Assembly: GCA_050015935.1 (NCBI GenBank)
Contig: JBEKAL010000001.1
Coordinates: forward strand, 12,461 to 76,460
From: Roseiarcus sp050015935
GTDB taxonomy: Bacteria > Pseudomonadota > Alphaproteobacteria > Rhizobiales > Beijerinckiaceae
Direction: 5' to 3'
Length of the DNA: 64,000 bases
Below, one piece after another: positions 1-7,903 of this stretch (within the stretch, counting starts at the first letter, position 1; each line of letters begins with the position of its first letter). The notes beneath the pieces were generated by a model that worked only from the letters and a program-made list of their open reading frames with translations, had not been told where the DNA came from and did no database searches. The position numbers and the translations under genes were made by a program.

Positions 1-1
1 C

Positions 2-217
2 TACCGGTCGGACGCCCAACCCGAGCAGTCGTACTCCGAGCGGCAGCTCTACGAAGCGGCGTTGGACCGAATGATGAGAGAAATCGCCGCGGTGCAGAAA
101 CTGAGCGAAATCGACGCCTTGAAGGCGATCGAGGGACAGTTGAAAAAGGCTCAGCGCCGGGGAGTGAAGTCCGAGACCGCCGAGAGCGAAGACGCGGCGA
201 TCGAGAAAGCCGCGTAA
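2..217 (+). CDS. C-terminal fragment of an unknown protein
   Basis: An open frame enters from the left edge and ends in TAA at 215-217, giving 71 residues. The tail is rich in Glu, Lys, Ala and Gln and predicted helical, with the segment YEAALDRMMREIAAVQ followed by a charged end EDAAIEKAA. I do not recognise the family. The coding call rests on the codon pattern (G/C in third positions), the charged helical composition, and a perfect hairpin 20 bases after the stop. The start and function lie outside the window. Confidence 0.55.
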   Translation, partial: YRSDAQPEQSYSERQLYEAALDRMMREIAAVQKLSEIDALKAIEGQLKKAQRRGVKSETAESEDAAIEKAA

Positions 218-517
218 CGACACGGGGGTCGAGCGAGGCGGGATCTCGACCGATCCCGCCGCCGGCCGCCATCGTTCGGGCGCGGGGACAGCGCGCCCGT
301 CGGGGGAGGTTTTTTTCCCCGCGATCGCGCGCGACGACGAAGATTCCCGCCGAGACCGCGAACGCGAGTTTGACCAGCGAAATTTCGTCATCCGAGGATC
401 GCGGCGCAGCAGCGCAGAGAGGCGGCGAGGCGATCTCGCGGCGCCGACGGCGCAGACCGGAATCGGAATTCGGGAAATCGACTGCGCGGGAAGCGGCGAC
501 GCCGATCGGCGCCCGCG
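218..517. other. Gene-free interval after the left-edge gene
   Basis: The 300 bases between the left-edge gene and the 3' end of korC hold the 237-260 hairpin and a short G5/T7/C4 stretch near 301-320. I see no convincing gene or RNA. The two flanking genes converge here. Confidence 0.5.
237..260 (+). terminator. Hairpin after the first gene
   Basis: A perfect 9-bp stem, GGCGGGATC/GATCCCGCC, with a 6-base loop begins 20 bases after the stop of the left-edge gene. No T-run follows, so it may be a transcript-end stabiliser rather than a classical intrinsic terminator. Confidence 0.5.
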
Positions 518-1066
518 TCACAGCGCTGGCGCAGTCGCCGCGAGCGCGAAACCTTCACGCGCGGCGGCGAGGTTGAGGCGGGCGAATTTCGCCGGCGTCT
601 CCAGCCGCACCGCCTGTTCCAAGGAGTCGCCCGCGCAGACGCGCGACAGGCGCGCGAGCGCGCCGAGCGCGACGACATTGGCGATGCGCGGACTGCCCGT
701 CGCGATCGCCCGCTCGCTGATCGGCAGGACGTGCAGATCGAAGCCGCGCCTGGGCGGGTCGGGAACGAGTCGTTCGTCGACGACGACGAGCGCGCCCGGC
801 TTGATGAGCGCGAGCGAGCGTTCGAGACCGACCTGCGAAAGCGCGGCGACCATATCGAGCTTCGTCGCCAACGGATAGTCCGCGGCGTCATCGGAAACGA
901 TCAGGTCCGAATAGCAAAATCCGCCGCGCGACGTCGGCTCGTAACTTTGCGACTGCGCGGCGCGCCTGCCCTCCAGCGCGAGCGCGCGAAAGAGAATGTG
1001 CATGCCGATGATCAGGCCCTGGCCGCCGCTGCCGGCGAGGCGGATTTCGACCCGGGTTCCGCTCAT
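518..1066 (-). CDS. korC: 2-oxoacid:ferredoxin oxidoreductase, gamma subunit
   Basis: Gamma subunit of a 2-oxoglutarate/2-oxoacid:ferredoxin oxidoreductase, which makes acyl-CoA from a 2-oxoacid while reducing ferredoxin in the cytoplasm. The 182-residue protein has the family's N-terminal nucleotide-binding-like loop GSGGQG (about residues 12-17) and the segment SQSYEPTSRGG. Its length is normal for a free gamma subunit. Its ATG overlaps the korB stop by four bases (ATGA), so the two are translationally coupled. It is the last of five genes running iorA-iorB-korA-korB-korC. The exact 2-oxoacid used cannot be read from sequence. Confidence 0.88.
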   Translation of the reverse strand: MSGTRVEIRLAGSGGQGLIIGMHILFRALALEGRRAAQSQSYEPTSRGGFCYSDLIVSDDAADYPLATKLDMVAALSQVGLERSLALIKPGALVVVDERLVPDPPRRGFDLHVLPISERAIATGSPRIANVVALGALARLSRVCAGDSLEQAVRLETPAKFARLNLAAAREGFALAATAPAL

Positions 1067-1905
1067 CGTCTTTCCCTAGCGCGTTCGATCGCCGCGCGCT
1101 GGCGATAGACGCGCCCATATTCGGGCCGATCGCGCTGGACGAGGACGCCGGTGCGCAGGCGATTGGGCCGGAACGGCTCGTCGGCTGCGTTGCCGTAGGC
1201 CTCGGGGCGCATGTCGCTTTTCTGGTTGAGGATCATTTCCGGCGATTCGCCGAGGTCGTTCTTGCGTCCGTAGATTTCGGTGCAGTCCGAGATCGCCTCG
1301 ATGAAAGAGAAGCCCTCGTGAGCGATCGCCGCCTTGATCAGGTTTTTCAGCGCCGGCGCCTGTCGCGTGACCTCGCGTCCGACGAAGCTCGCGCCGGCCG
1401 CCTCGGCGAGCTTGCAAGCGTCGAAGGTCGGCTCGGCGTTGCCTTCCGGCGTTGTCGTCGTGACGCGGTCGATCGAAGTCGTCGGCGAAACCTGGCCGCC
1501 GGTCATGGCGTAGATCTCGTTGTTGAGCATCAGGCATGTGAGGTCGAGATTGCGCCGGCAGGCGTGGATGAGATGATTGCCGCCGATCGCCAGACAATCG
1601 CCGTCGCCGGTGATGACGACGACGTTCAGATCGGGACGGGCGAGTTTCAGCCCGGTGGCGAAGGCGAGGGGCCGGCCGTGCGTCGTGTGGTAGGTGTTGG
1701 CGTCGATATAACCGCTCACGCGCCCCGAACAGCCGATGCCGGAAACGACCGCGAGCTTGTTCTTGTCCAAGCCCAGCTCATGGACCGCCCAAAGCAGGGC
1801 GCGCAGCGCGATGCCGTGGCCGCAGCCGGGGCACATGAAATGCGGCATCAGTTGCAGCCGCAGGTAGTCCTTGATGTCGAAAGGACCGCGGACGACCTCA
1901 TTCAT
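1063..1905 (-). CDS. korB: 2-oxoacid:ferredoxin oxidoreductase, beta (TPP-binding) subunit
   Basis: Beta subunit carrying thiamine diphosphate and one 4Fe-4S cluster. The 280-residue protein shows CPGCGHG (C25, C28) and GIGCSG (C59), expected cluster ligands. The TPP/Mg motif begins GDGD at 100-103 and continues to NNEIYAMTGGQ. These features and the length match the KorB/PorB family, with 2-oxoglutarate as the most common substrate of this AB-type arrangement. Its start overlaps the end of korA by eight bases and its stop overlaps korC by four. It needs KorA for the second half of the active site. Confidence 0.92.
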   Translation of the reverse strand: MNEVVRGPFDIKDYLRLQLMPHFMCPGCGHGIALRALLWAVHELGLDKNKLAVVSGIGCSGRVSGYIDANTYHTTHGRPLAFATGLKLARPDLNVVVITGDGDCLAIGGNHLIHACRRNLDLTCLMLNNEIYAMTGGQVSPTTSIDRVTTTTPEGNAEPTFDACKLAEAAGASFVGREVTRQAPALKNLIKAAIAHEGFSFIEAISDCTEIYGRKNDLGESPEMILNQKSDMRPEAYGNAADEPFRPNRLRTGVLVQRDRPEYGRVYRQRAAIERARERR

Positions 1906-3040
1906 CGGCGACGAGCTCCCGGATCTTGGCGACGATTTGGGCGGGCGTGATCGGTTCGCCGTCGATGCGATTGAGGCCGACGACCTTGCCGCGCGCGCCG
2001 GCGAGCCGCTCGACCTCGAGCACGAGCTGGCCGGCGTTCATTTCCGGCACGAGGACGCGGCGCGCGCGCTCCGCCGCTTCGCGCGCCGCGCCCTCCGGGA
2101 ACGGCCAAAGCGTGATCGGGCGCAGCAGGCCGACTTTGATCCCTTCGGCGCGCAGCTCCTGCAACGCGCGGCGCGCGGCGCGCGCGACGATGCCGACGGC
2201 GACGACGACGAAGTCGGCGTCCGCCGTCCGCAGCGTCTCGATCCTTTCGATGCGCGCGCGATGGCGTTCGATCTTGTCGAGAATGCGTTGCAACGCCTTC
2301 GACGCGAACTCGGGGTTCTGGGTGGGAAAGCCGTCGGGGGCGTGGGTCAGGCCCGTGACATGCGCGCGCGGGCCCTCGCCCGGGCGCGCCATCGCCGGCA
2401 CGAGGTCGTCGGTCTCCGCATAGGGCGCAAAATCGCGCTCCGTTGCGGCCGCCCATTTTCGATCGACCGTCACGATCGTCTGCCGAGCGGGAACCTCGAC
2501 CGACTCCATGAGGTGCGCGACGATCTCGTCGTAAAGCACGATCGCCGGCGTGCGGAATTCTTCGGCGAGATTGAAGGCGCGAATGGTCTCCGTGTAGATC
2601 TCCTGCACCGAAGCCGGCGTCACGACGATGATCGGGTGATCGCCGTGGGTTCCCCATCGCGCCTGCATGATGTCGCCCTGCGACGGCCGCGTCGGCATGC
2701 CGGTCGAAGGACCGCCCCGCATCACGTTGACGACGACGCACGGCGTTTCGGTCATCGCGGCGTAGCCGAGATTTTCCTGCATCAGCGAAAAGCCGGGTCC
2801 GCTGGTGGCGGTCATCGCCTTGGCGCCGCCGAGAGAAGCGCCGATGACGGCGGCGAGCGAACCCATCTCGTCTTCCATTTGGATGAAGACGCCGTCGACG
2901 CGCGGCAGCTCGCGCGACATTTGTTCGGCGATTTCCGAGGAAGGCGTGATCGGATAGCCGGCGAAAAAGCGGCATCCCGCAGCGATCGCGGCGAGCGCGC
3001 AGGCGCGATTGCCGTGCAACGAAGCAAGCGAAGACGACAT
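1898..3040 (-). CDS. korA: 2-oxoacid:ferredoxin oxidoreductase, alpha subunit
   Basis: Alpha subunit of the same enzyme. The 380-residue protein begins with the conserved YPITPSSEI segment (about residues 29-37) and contains the TSGPGFSLM and GGPSTGMPTRPSQGD stretches typical of KorA. It has no ferredoxin domain of its own and no fused gamma domain, since gamma is encoded by korC. The ATG (3040-3038) directly follows the iorB stop (3043-3041) with no spacer, so it is co-translated with the upstream gene, which carries a ferredoxin-like tail. Typical length and motifs make the family call firm; substrate is not certain. Confidence 0.92.
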   Translation of the reverse strand: MSSSLASLHGNRACALAAIAAGCRFFAGYPITPSSEIAEQMSRELPRVDGVFIQMEDEMGSLAAVIGASLGGAKAMTATSGPGFSLMQENLGYAAMTETPCVVVNVMRGGPSTGMPTRPSQGDIMQARWGTHGDHPIIVVTPASVQEIYTETIRAFNLAEEFRTPAIVLYDEIVAHLMESVEVPARQTIVTVDRKWAAATERDFAPYAETDDLVPAMARPGEGPRAHVTGLTHAPDGFPTQNPEFASKALQRILDKIERHRARIERIETLRTADADFVVVAVGIVARAARRALQELRAEGIKVGLLRPITLWPFPEGAAREAAERARRVLVPEMNAGQLVLEVERLAGARGKVVGLNRIDGEPITPAQIVAKIRELVADE

Positions 3041-3985
3041 TCAGGCGACCACGGGTTCGCGCACGCTGGTGCGGACGGAAATGGCGAAGTCCGGGCAAAG
3101 CCATTCGCAAACATGGCAGCCCGTGCAGGCCTCGGGGTTTTTCAGCACGGCGACTTGCTCGGCGCTCAACGTCAGGCAGCGCTCGGGGCACAATTTCACG
3201 CAGATGTCGCAGCCCTTGCACCAGGCGGCGTTGATTTCGAGCCTGACGACGACGTCCTGCCGCGGCAGCGGCGCGGCGCAGCCGGAGAAAGTCGAGTCGA
3301 ACCGCAGTGAAGGATCGGCGCGCGCCGCTTGCGCCCAGGCGCGACCGGCCTCGAACGCCAGGCGGTTGATCTGGCGGGTCTTGCGCGGCGCCAGGGATTC
3401 GACGGTCGAAAGCCATTCTTCGACGGGATAGTCCATCGACTCCGACAGGACGCCGAGCAGCACGGTGTTGGCGGCGCGCGCTTCGCCGAGTTCGGAAGCG
3501 ATGGCCGTCGCGTCGAGCGCGTAGCTCTCGGCGACCTTGTCGGCGATTTCGGCCGGCGTTTCCAACTCATACTTGGTCGCCGCGCCGAACTTCCGGTTGC
3601 GGCAGGCGAAGGGCGGCACGATACGGCGCGTGTCGGCGATGAAGACGCCCGCGTTCGGCCTGAGATAATCGAGCCAGCGCAGCCCCTCCGCCCATTCGAG
3701 CGCGATCAATGCGTCCGCTTCGCCTTTGGCGATCGTCGGCGACCACACCTCATCGCCGAAGCGCACGTGGCTGAAGACGACGCCGCCGCGCTTGGCCATG
3801 CCGTGCACTTCGCTCTGCTTGACCTGAAAGCCCTGCTTCTGGCCGATCAGCGCGAGCGCCTTGGAAGCCGTCAACACGCCTTGACCGCCGACGCCGACGA
3901 TCATGATGTTGCGCGCGGCGACAGCCGGCCTGTCCGCGATGGCCGCGAGTTTCGCCTCCAAGGAATCGGCGGACGTCGCGCTCAT
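3041..3985 (-). CDS. iorB: Indolepyruvate:ferredoxin oxidoreductase beta subunit fused to a 2[4Fe-4S] ferredoxin domain
   Basis: Residues 25-220 form the gamma-type IorB domain (GVGGQGVLTASKAL at 31-44, then QSEVHGMAKRGG), which works with IorA to oxidise aryl pyruvates such as indolepyruvate to aryl-acetyl-CoA. Residues 245-300 add a double 4Fe-4S ferredoxin module (C256, C259, C262, C266 and C287, C290, C293, C297). Such modules are normally a separate delta subunit in KOR/POR enzymes, so this is an unusual fusion. I chose the ATG at 3985, which overlaps the iorA stop as ATGA; a GTG at 4030 would add 15 unlikely residues. korA follows with no gap, so the tail could serve either enzyme. Confidence 0.88.
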   Translation of the reverse strand: MSATSADSLEAKLAAIADRPAVAARNIMIVGVGGQGVLTASKALALIGQKQGFQVKQSEVHGMAKRGGVVFSHVRFGDEVWSPTIAKGEADALIALEWAEGLRWLDYLRPNAGVFIADTRRIVPPFACRNRKFGAATKYELETPAEIADKVAESYALDATAIASELGEARAANTVLLGVLSESMDYPVEEWLSTVESLAPRKTRQINRLAFEAGRAWAQAARADPSLRFDSTFSGCAAPLPRQDVVVRLEINAAWCKGCDICVKLCPERCLTLSAEQVAVLKNPEACTGCHVCEWLCPDFAISVRTSVREPVVA

Positions 3986-5787
3986 GAGGCCACCGGCTGG
4001 ATGCAGTCGGAGGGGCACACCTGCGCGCACAGCGTGCAGCCGATGCAGGTTCCCTGATCGATCTCAACCTTGTGGCGCCCTTCGTGCCATTCACCGGACC
4101 AGACGATCGCGGGGCAGCCGAGATTCATGCAGGACTGGCAGGCGACGCAGCCCGCCGGCGCGACCGCGAGCGGCGAGCCCTTGATCTTCACGGGATCGAG
4201 CACGCAGGGGCGCTCGGAGATCACCACCGAGACGCCCTTGTGGCCGATCGCCTCGCGCAACGTTTGGTACATATGGCCGACTTCGTATGGGTCGACCCTC
4301 ATGACCCAGTCGACGCCGACGGCGCGGCAAATCGCTTCGTAATCGACCTTGTGAGTCGGTTCGCCGCGCAACGTGCGGCCGGTGCCCGGATGGTCCTGGC
4401 CGCCGGTCATCGCCGTAATCGAATTGTCGAGAATGACGACGGTGATGTCGGCCTTGTTGTAGACGGCGTCGATGAGCGGCGGGATGCCCGAATGCAGAAA
4501 CGTCGAATCGCCGATCGTCGCCACGACCGGCTTTTTTTCGCCGGCGGCCGCCATGCCGACGGCGTTGGCGATGCTCGCGCCCATGCACACGGTGGTGTCG
4601 ATCGAGCGCAACGGCTCCACCGCCGCGAGCGTATAGCAGCCGATGTCGCCCGCGACTCGCGCCTCGAGGCCGCGCAACGCCAGATAGGTCGCCGTGTGCG
4701 GGCAGCCCGGACACAGCACGGGCGGCCGCGCCATCGGTTCGATGTCGAGCGAAATGGGCGCCGGCGCGGCTTCCGCGACTCCCGCGGTCGCGAGGCCGGC
4801 GCGCACGAGTTCAGGCGACAGCTCGCCGAAGCGCGGAAAATGCTCCTTGCCTTCCGCTGCGAGTCCCATCGCGCGAATTTCCTTTTCCAGCGCCGGCTCG
4901 AGTTCCTCCACGACCAGCAGGCGGTCGACGGACTTGGCAAAATCGCGAATGACCCCTTCGGGCAGCGGATAGGCCGCGCCGAGCTTCAAGATCGAGGCGT
5001 TCGGAGCGACCTCTTTGACATAGAGATAGGCCGTCGAGCCGGTGACGATGCCGAAACGGGAGTCGCCCCTTTCCCATCGGGTCAGCGGCGAGGTTTCGAG
5101 GTAGCGGGCGATCTTGGCCTCGCGCTCGATGACCTTGGGATGCAGGCGGCGCGCGTTGGCCGGAATGGTCACGGTCCTGTTCGGCTCGTCGACAAAGCCC
5201 CTGGCGGCCACGGCCTTGCGCGGGCCGACGCGCACGGCGCTGCGCGTATGCGAAAGGCGGGTGGTCGAGCGCACGATCACCGGCGTGCCGAAGGCCTCGG
5301 AAATTTCGAAGGCGAGCTTGGTGAAATCGTGAGCCTCCTGCGCGTCGGACGGCTCGAGAACCGGCACGCCGGCGAAGCGCGCGAACAGGCGCGTGTCCTG
5401 CTCGTTCTGCGAGGAATGAAGGCCCGGGTCGTCGCACACGACGAGCACTAGGCCGGCGTGCGCGCCGATGTACGACAGCGACATCAAGGAATCGCCGGCC
5501 ACGTTGAGGCCGACGTGCTTCATCGCGGCCAAGGCGCGAACGCCGGAAAGGGCGGCGCCGAACGCCACGTCGAGCGCCACTTTCTCGTTGGTCGACCATT
5601 CCGCATAGACCTCGCTCGCGGGATAGCCGCTTAGGGTCTCGAGGATTTCGGTCGACGGCGTGCCGGGATAAGCCGCGGCGACGCTGACGCCCGCTTCCCA
5701 GGCGCCGCGCGCGATCGCTTCGTTGCCCATCAGCGGCAAGATCTCCGTCGCCGCTTCGGGTTTTACGATCCGGACTCGTTGGTTCAT
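3982..5787 (-). CDS. iorA: Indolepyruvate:ferredoxin oxidoreductase alpha subunit
   Basis: The 601-residue catalytic subunit of an oxygen-sensitive aryl-pyruvate:ferredoxin oxidoreductase. It has the fused layout of IorA: a KorA-like N-terminal half (MGNEAIARGA, YPGTPSTEI), a TPP-binding half (CPGCPHT, GDIGCYTL, GDSTFLHSGI, DNSITAMTGGQ), and a C-terminal double 4Fe-4S domain with C547, C550, C553, C558 and C581, C584, C587, C591. All cluster cysteines are present. It is first in the five-gene operon and divergent from a phenylacetate-CoA ligase, which fits a role in aryl-acetyl-CoA metabolism. The divergent intergenic region carries an FNR/FixK-like palindrome. Confidence 0.94.
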   Translation of the reverse strand: MNQRVRIVKPEAATEILPLMGNEAIARGAWEAGVSVAAAYPGTPSTEILETLSGYPASEVYAEWSTNEKVALDVAFGAALSGVRALAAMKHVGLNVAGDSLMSLSYIGAHAGLVLVVCDDPGLHSSQNEQDTRLFARFAGVPVLEPSDAQEAHDFTKLAFEISEAFGTPVIVRSTTRLSHTRSAVRVGPRKAVAARGFVDEPNRTVTIPANARRLHPKVIEREAKIARYLETSPLTRWERGDSRFGIVTGSTAYLYVKEVAPNASILKLGAAYPLPEGVIRDFAKSVDRLLVVEELEPALEKEIRAMGLAAEGKEHFPRFGELSPELVRAGLATAGVAEAAPAPISLDIEPMARPPVLCPGCPHTATYLALRGLEARVAGDIGCYTLAAVEPLRSIDTTVCMGASIANAVGMAAAGEKKPVVATIGDSTFLHSGIPPLIDAVYNKADITVVILDNSITAMTGGQDHPGTGRTLRGEPTHKVDYEAICRAVGVDWVMRVDPYEVGHMYQTLREAIGHKGVSVVISERPCVLDPVKIKGSPLAVAPAGCVACQSCMNLGCPAIVWSGEWHEGRHKVEIDQGTCIGCTLCAQVCPSDCIQPVAS

Positions 5788-6087
5788 CGCGGCCTCGATG
5801 TTCTCAAGCGCCCTGGTCTTTGCGCCACTTTTATGCCGCCGCGCAATGAGATTTCGCGCCGTAGCGAACGAAAAACTCCGGGCGACGATGCTTTCTCGTC
5901 CCGGCGACGACCCTACGGCGTCGGGCGGAGGCTGCCCAATTCATTGTCGCCGCAAATTGACATCGGTCAAAAACAACCGACGGCGACGCGCTAACGCCAA
6001 CCTATTGACCGCCGCCGAAGTCGCGAGGAGCGGCGGAAGGGCTGCGCCCGCCGGCGATAAGGGTTGCGGAAGGTGGGGAGCCTCGTG
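5788..6087. other. Divergent regulatory region of ior-kor and paaK
   Basis: This 300-base interval separates divergently transcribed operons, so both promoters should be inside it. It holds the palindrome at 5957-5970 and a strong purine-rich ribosome-binding site just before the paaK ATG (AAGGTGGGGAG near 6070-6080). I could not fix -35/-10 elements with confidence, and I see no small gene. Confidence 0.6.
5957..5970. promoter_or_regulatory. FNR/FixK-like palindrome between iorA and paaK
   Basis: TTGACATCGGTCAA is a perfect inverted repeat of the form TTGA-N6-TCAA, the core bound by FNR/FixK-type regulators in alphaproteobacteria. It lies 170 bases upstream of iorA and 118 bases upstream of the paaK ATG, so it could act on either promoter. 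Oxygen or redox control would suit the oxygen-labile iron-sulfur enzymes encoded here. The site is seen; the regulator is inferred. Confidence 0.55.
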
Positions 6088-7395
6088 ATGGGCCAAGATT
6101 CGCAACCGAACGGGCTGGAGCCCATCGAAACAGCCTCGCAGGACGAACTGACCGCTCTGCAGACGGCGCGTCTACAGTGGACGCTGAGCCGCGTCTACGA
6201 GAAAGTTCCCTATTATCGGGCCAAATTCGACGCCGCCGGCGTGCATCCGAGCGACCTGAAGAGCTTATCGGATCTGGCGAAGTTCCCCTTCACCACCAAA
6301 CAGGACCTGCGCGAGAATTATCCCTTCGGCCTCCTGGCGATGCCGCAGGAGCAAATTGCGCGCGTTCACGCGTCCTCGGGCACGACCGGGCGTCCGACGG
6401 TGGGCGTCTATTCCAAGCGCGATCTCGACATGTGGGCGGACGTCATGGCGCGCTCGATGCGGGCGGCCGGCTGCCGGCCCGGCATGATGGTCCACAACGC
6501 CTATGGCTATGGCTTGTTCACCGGCGGCCTCGGCGCCCATGACGGCGCCGAGCGGCTGGGCTGTACGGTGGTGCCGGTGTCCGGCGGCATGACCGAGCGT
6601 CAGGCGCAGCTCATCGCCGACTTCAAGCCGGACGTCGTGATGTCGACGCCTTCCTACATGCTGGCCATTCTCGACGAGATGCGACGCTCGGGCGTCAACC
6701 CGCGCGAGTGCAGCCTCAAGATCGGCATATTTGGCGCCGAGCCCTGGACCAACGCCATGCGCCAGGAGCTGGAGAGCGAGCTCGACATCGACGCGCTCGA
6801 CATTTACGGCCTGACGGAAGTGATCGGTCCGGGCGTCGCCAGCGAATGCGTGGAGACCAAGGACGGCCCGACCGTGTGGGAGGACCATTTCTACCCCGAG
6901 ATCGTCGATCCCGTGACCGGCGCGCTCCTCGCCGACGGCGAGCACGGCGAACTCGTGCTGACCTCGCTGACCAAGGAGGCGATGCCGATCGTCCGCTACC
7001 GCACGCGCGACCTGTCCCGCCTGCTGCCGGGAACCGCCCGCGTCATGCGCAGGATGGAGAAGATCAGCGGCCGCTCGGACGACATGATCATCCTGCGCGG
7101 CGTCAACGTGTTCCCGAGCCAAATCGAGGAGCAGATCCTCAAGTGCCGGGGCCTCGCGCCGCATTACGTCATCGAACTCGGCCGCGACGGCCGGCTCGAC
7201 ACCATGAGCGTCCTGGTCGAGGCGCGCCCCGACGCGGTCGACGCGGCGGCGCGCGCGCAGCAGTCCAAGGAGCTGATCCACCACGTCAAGGCGGTGGTCG
7301 GCGTGACGGTGCGCGTCAACGTAGTCGATCCCGGCGTCATCGATCGCTCGAACGGCAAGGCCAAGCGCGTGCTGGACATGCGGCCCAAGGACTAG
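6088..7395 (+). CDS. paaK: Phenylacetate-CoA ligase (aryl-CoA ligase)
   Basis: ATP-dependent ligase that activates phenylacetate, or a related aryl-acetate such as indoleacetate, to its CoA thioester. The 435-residue protein shows the adenylate-forming motif SSGTTGRPT (about 96-104), the NAYGYGLFTGGLG stretch typical of PaaK, IYGLTEVIGPGVA, and YRTRDLSRL near the hinge. I chose the ATG at 6088 because AAGGTGGGGAG sits about 8 bases upstream; a TTG at 6064 is the alternative. It stands alone, without paa ring-opening genes, but beside ior genes whose product is the same class of aryl-acetyl-CoA. This suggests it feeds or recycles aryl-acetates in that module. Confidence 0.92.
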   Translation: MGQDSQPNGLEPIETASQDELTALQTARLQWTLSRVYEKVPYYRAKFDAAGVHPSDLKSLSDLAKFPFTTKQDLRENYPFGLLAMPQEQIARVHASSGTTGRPTVGVYSKRDLDMWADVMARSMRAAGCRPGMMVHNAYGYGLFTGGLGAHDGAERLGCTVVPVSGGMTERQAQLIADFKPDVVMSTPSYMLAILDEMRRSGVNPRECSLKIGIFGAEPWTNAMRQELESELDIDALDIYGLTEVIGPGVASECVETKDGPTVWEDHFYPEIVDPVTGALLADGEHGELVLTSLTKEAMPIVRYRTRDLSRLLPGTARVMRRMEKISGRSDDMIILRGVNVFPSQIEEQILKCRGLAPHYVIELGRDGRLDTMSVLVEARPDAVDAAARAQQSKELIHHVKAVVGVTVRVNVVDPGVIDRSNGKAKRVLDMRPKD

Positions 7396-7405
7396 CGAGC
7401 GCATC

Positions 7406-7431
7406 CCTTCTCCCCGCGCGCGGGGAGAAGG
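7406..7431. terminator. 26-bp perfect palindrome after paaK
   Basis: CCTTCTCCCCGCG followed by its exact reverse complement starts 11 bases after the paaK stop. It can form a 13-bp GC-rich stem with a minimal loop. Palindromes of this look are common intergenic repeats in rhizobial genomes and often sit where terminators are expected; no T-run follows. Confidence 0.65.
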
Positions 7432-7620
7432 TTAGCATGAGGGGCGAGGCGATGTGCCGCAACGTCGCGGCCAGCGACCCGGCCCCTTGCATGTTCGCTT
7501 TGGCCGAATCTGCGAAGATTTCGAGCTGACGCTCGGAAGATGCGGATATACGGGGAAATTTACGGGGCCAGGACGCATTGCATCATTGGCGGCGCCAGCT
7601 TGACAGCGAGCGCCGTCTTT

Positions 7621-7781
7621 CCTCATGGAAGCCTCTTGTTTCCGAGGTTTTGACGCTGTCAATGGCGCGCGCATAGCCCGTCGAAAGACGGGCGTCTGTC
7701 GACGCCCTATGCGCGCGCCGCCTTCGGCGGTCGAAGACCGTTGACAGCGTCAAAACTTCGGAAGTTCATGCTTCCATGAGG
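7621..7781. repeat. Large nested inverted repeat (161 bp)
   Basis: Three successive arm pairs match in order. The outer 12-bp ends are 7621-7632 and 7770-7781. A 22-bp pair (7641-7662 with 7741-7762) has one mismatch, and an inner 13-bp pair is 7664-7676 with 7707-7719. The centre has a hairpin cccgtc-GAAA-gacggg at 7677-7692, and the right arm holds two more small hairpins near 7718-7738. The whole could fold into one branched cruciform or a structured RNA. No coding frame explains it. It may be a MITE/REP-like element or an unrecognised non-coding RNA. Confidence 0.8.
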
Positions 7782-7903
7782 TCGACGGCGTGGTGTGCGT
7801 CGGCGAGAGGCGGAGCGGCTCCAGTCGCGAAAGGTTGGCGCCGACTGCGGATGATCGCGAAATTGCGTAGTTCGTATGCTCTCCCCGTAATCAATTTGGC
7901 AGT

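Larger units (their letters stand above)
7396..7903. other. Gene-free interval after paaK
   Basis: About 500 bases between the end of paaK and the end of the protease gene (convergent). It contains the palindrome at 7406-7431 and the nested inverted repeat at 7621-7781. Short open frames here are not supported by a ribosome-binding site or recognisable protein pattern. Confidence 0.6.

Noticed and set aside
1871..3310. Long + strand open frame (479 codons) opposite korA and iorB
   Set aside because: It is antisense to well-identified genes, and its Arg/Asp/His/Ala-rich composition is the usual mirror of GC-rich codons. No family motif.
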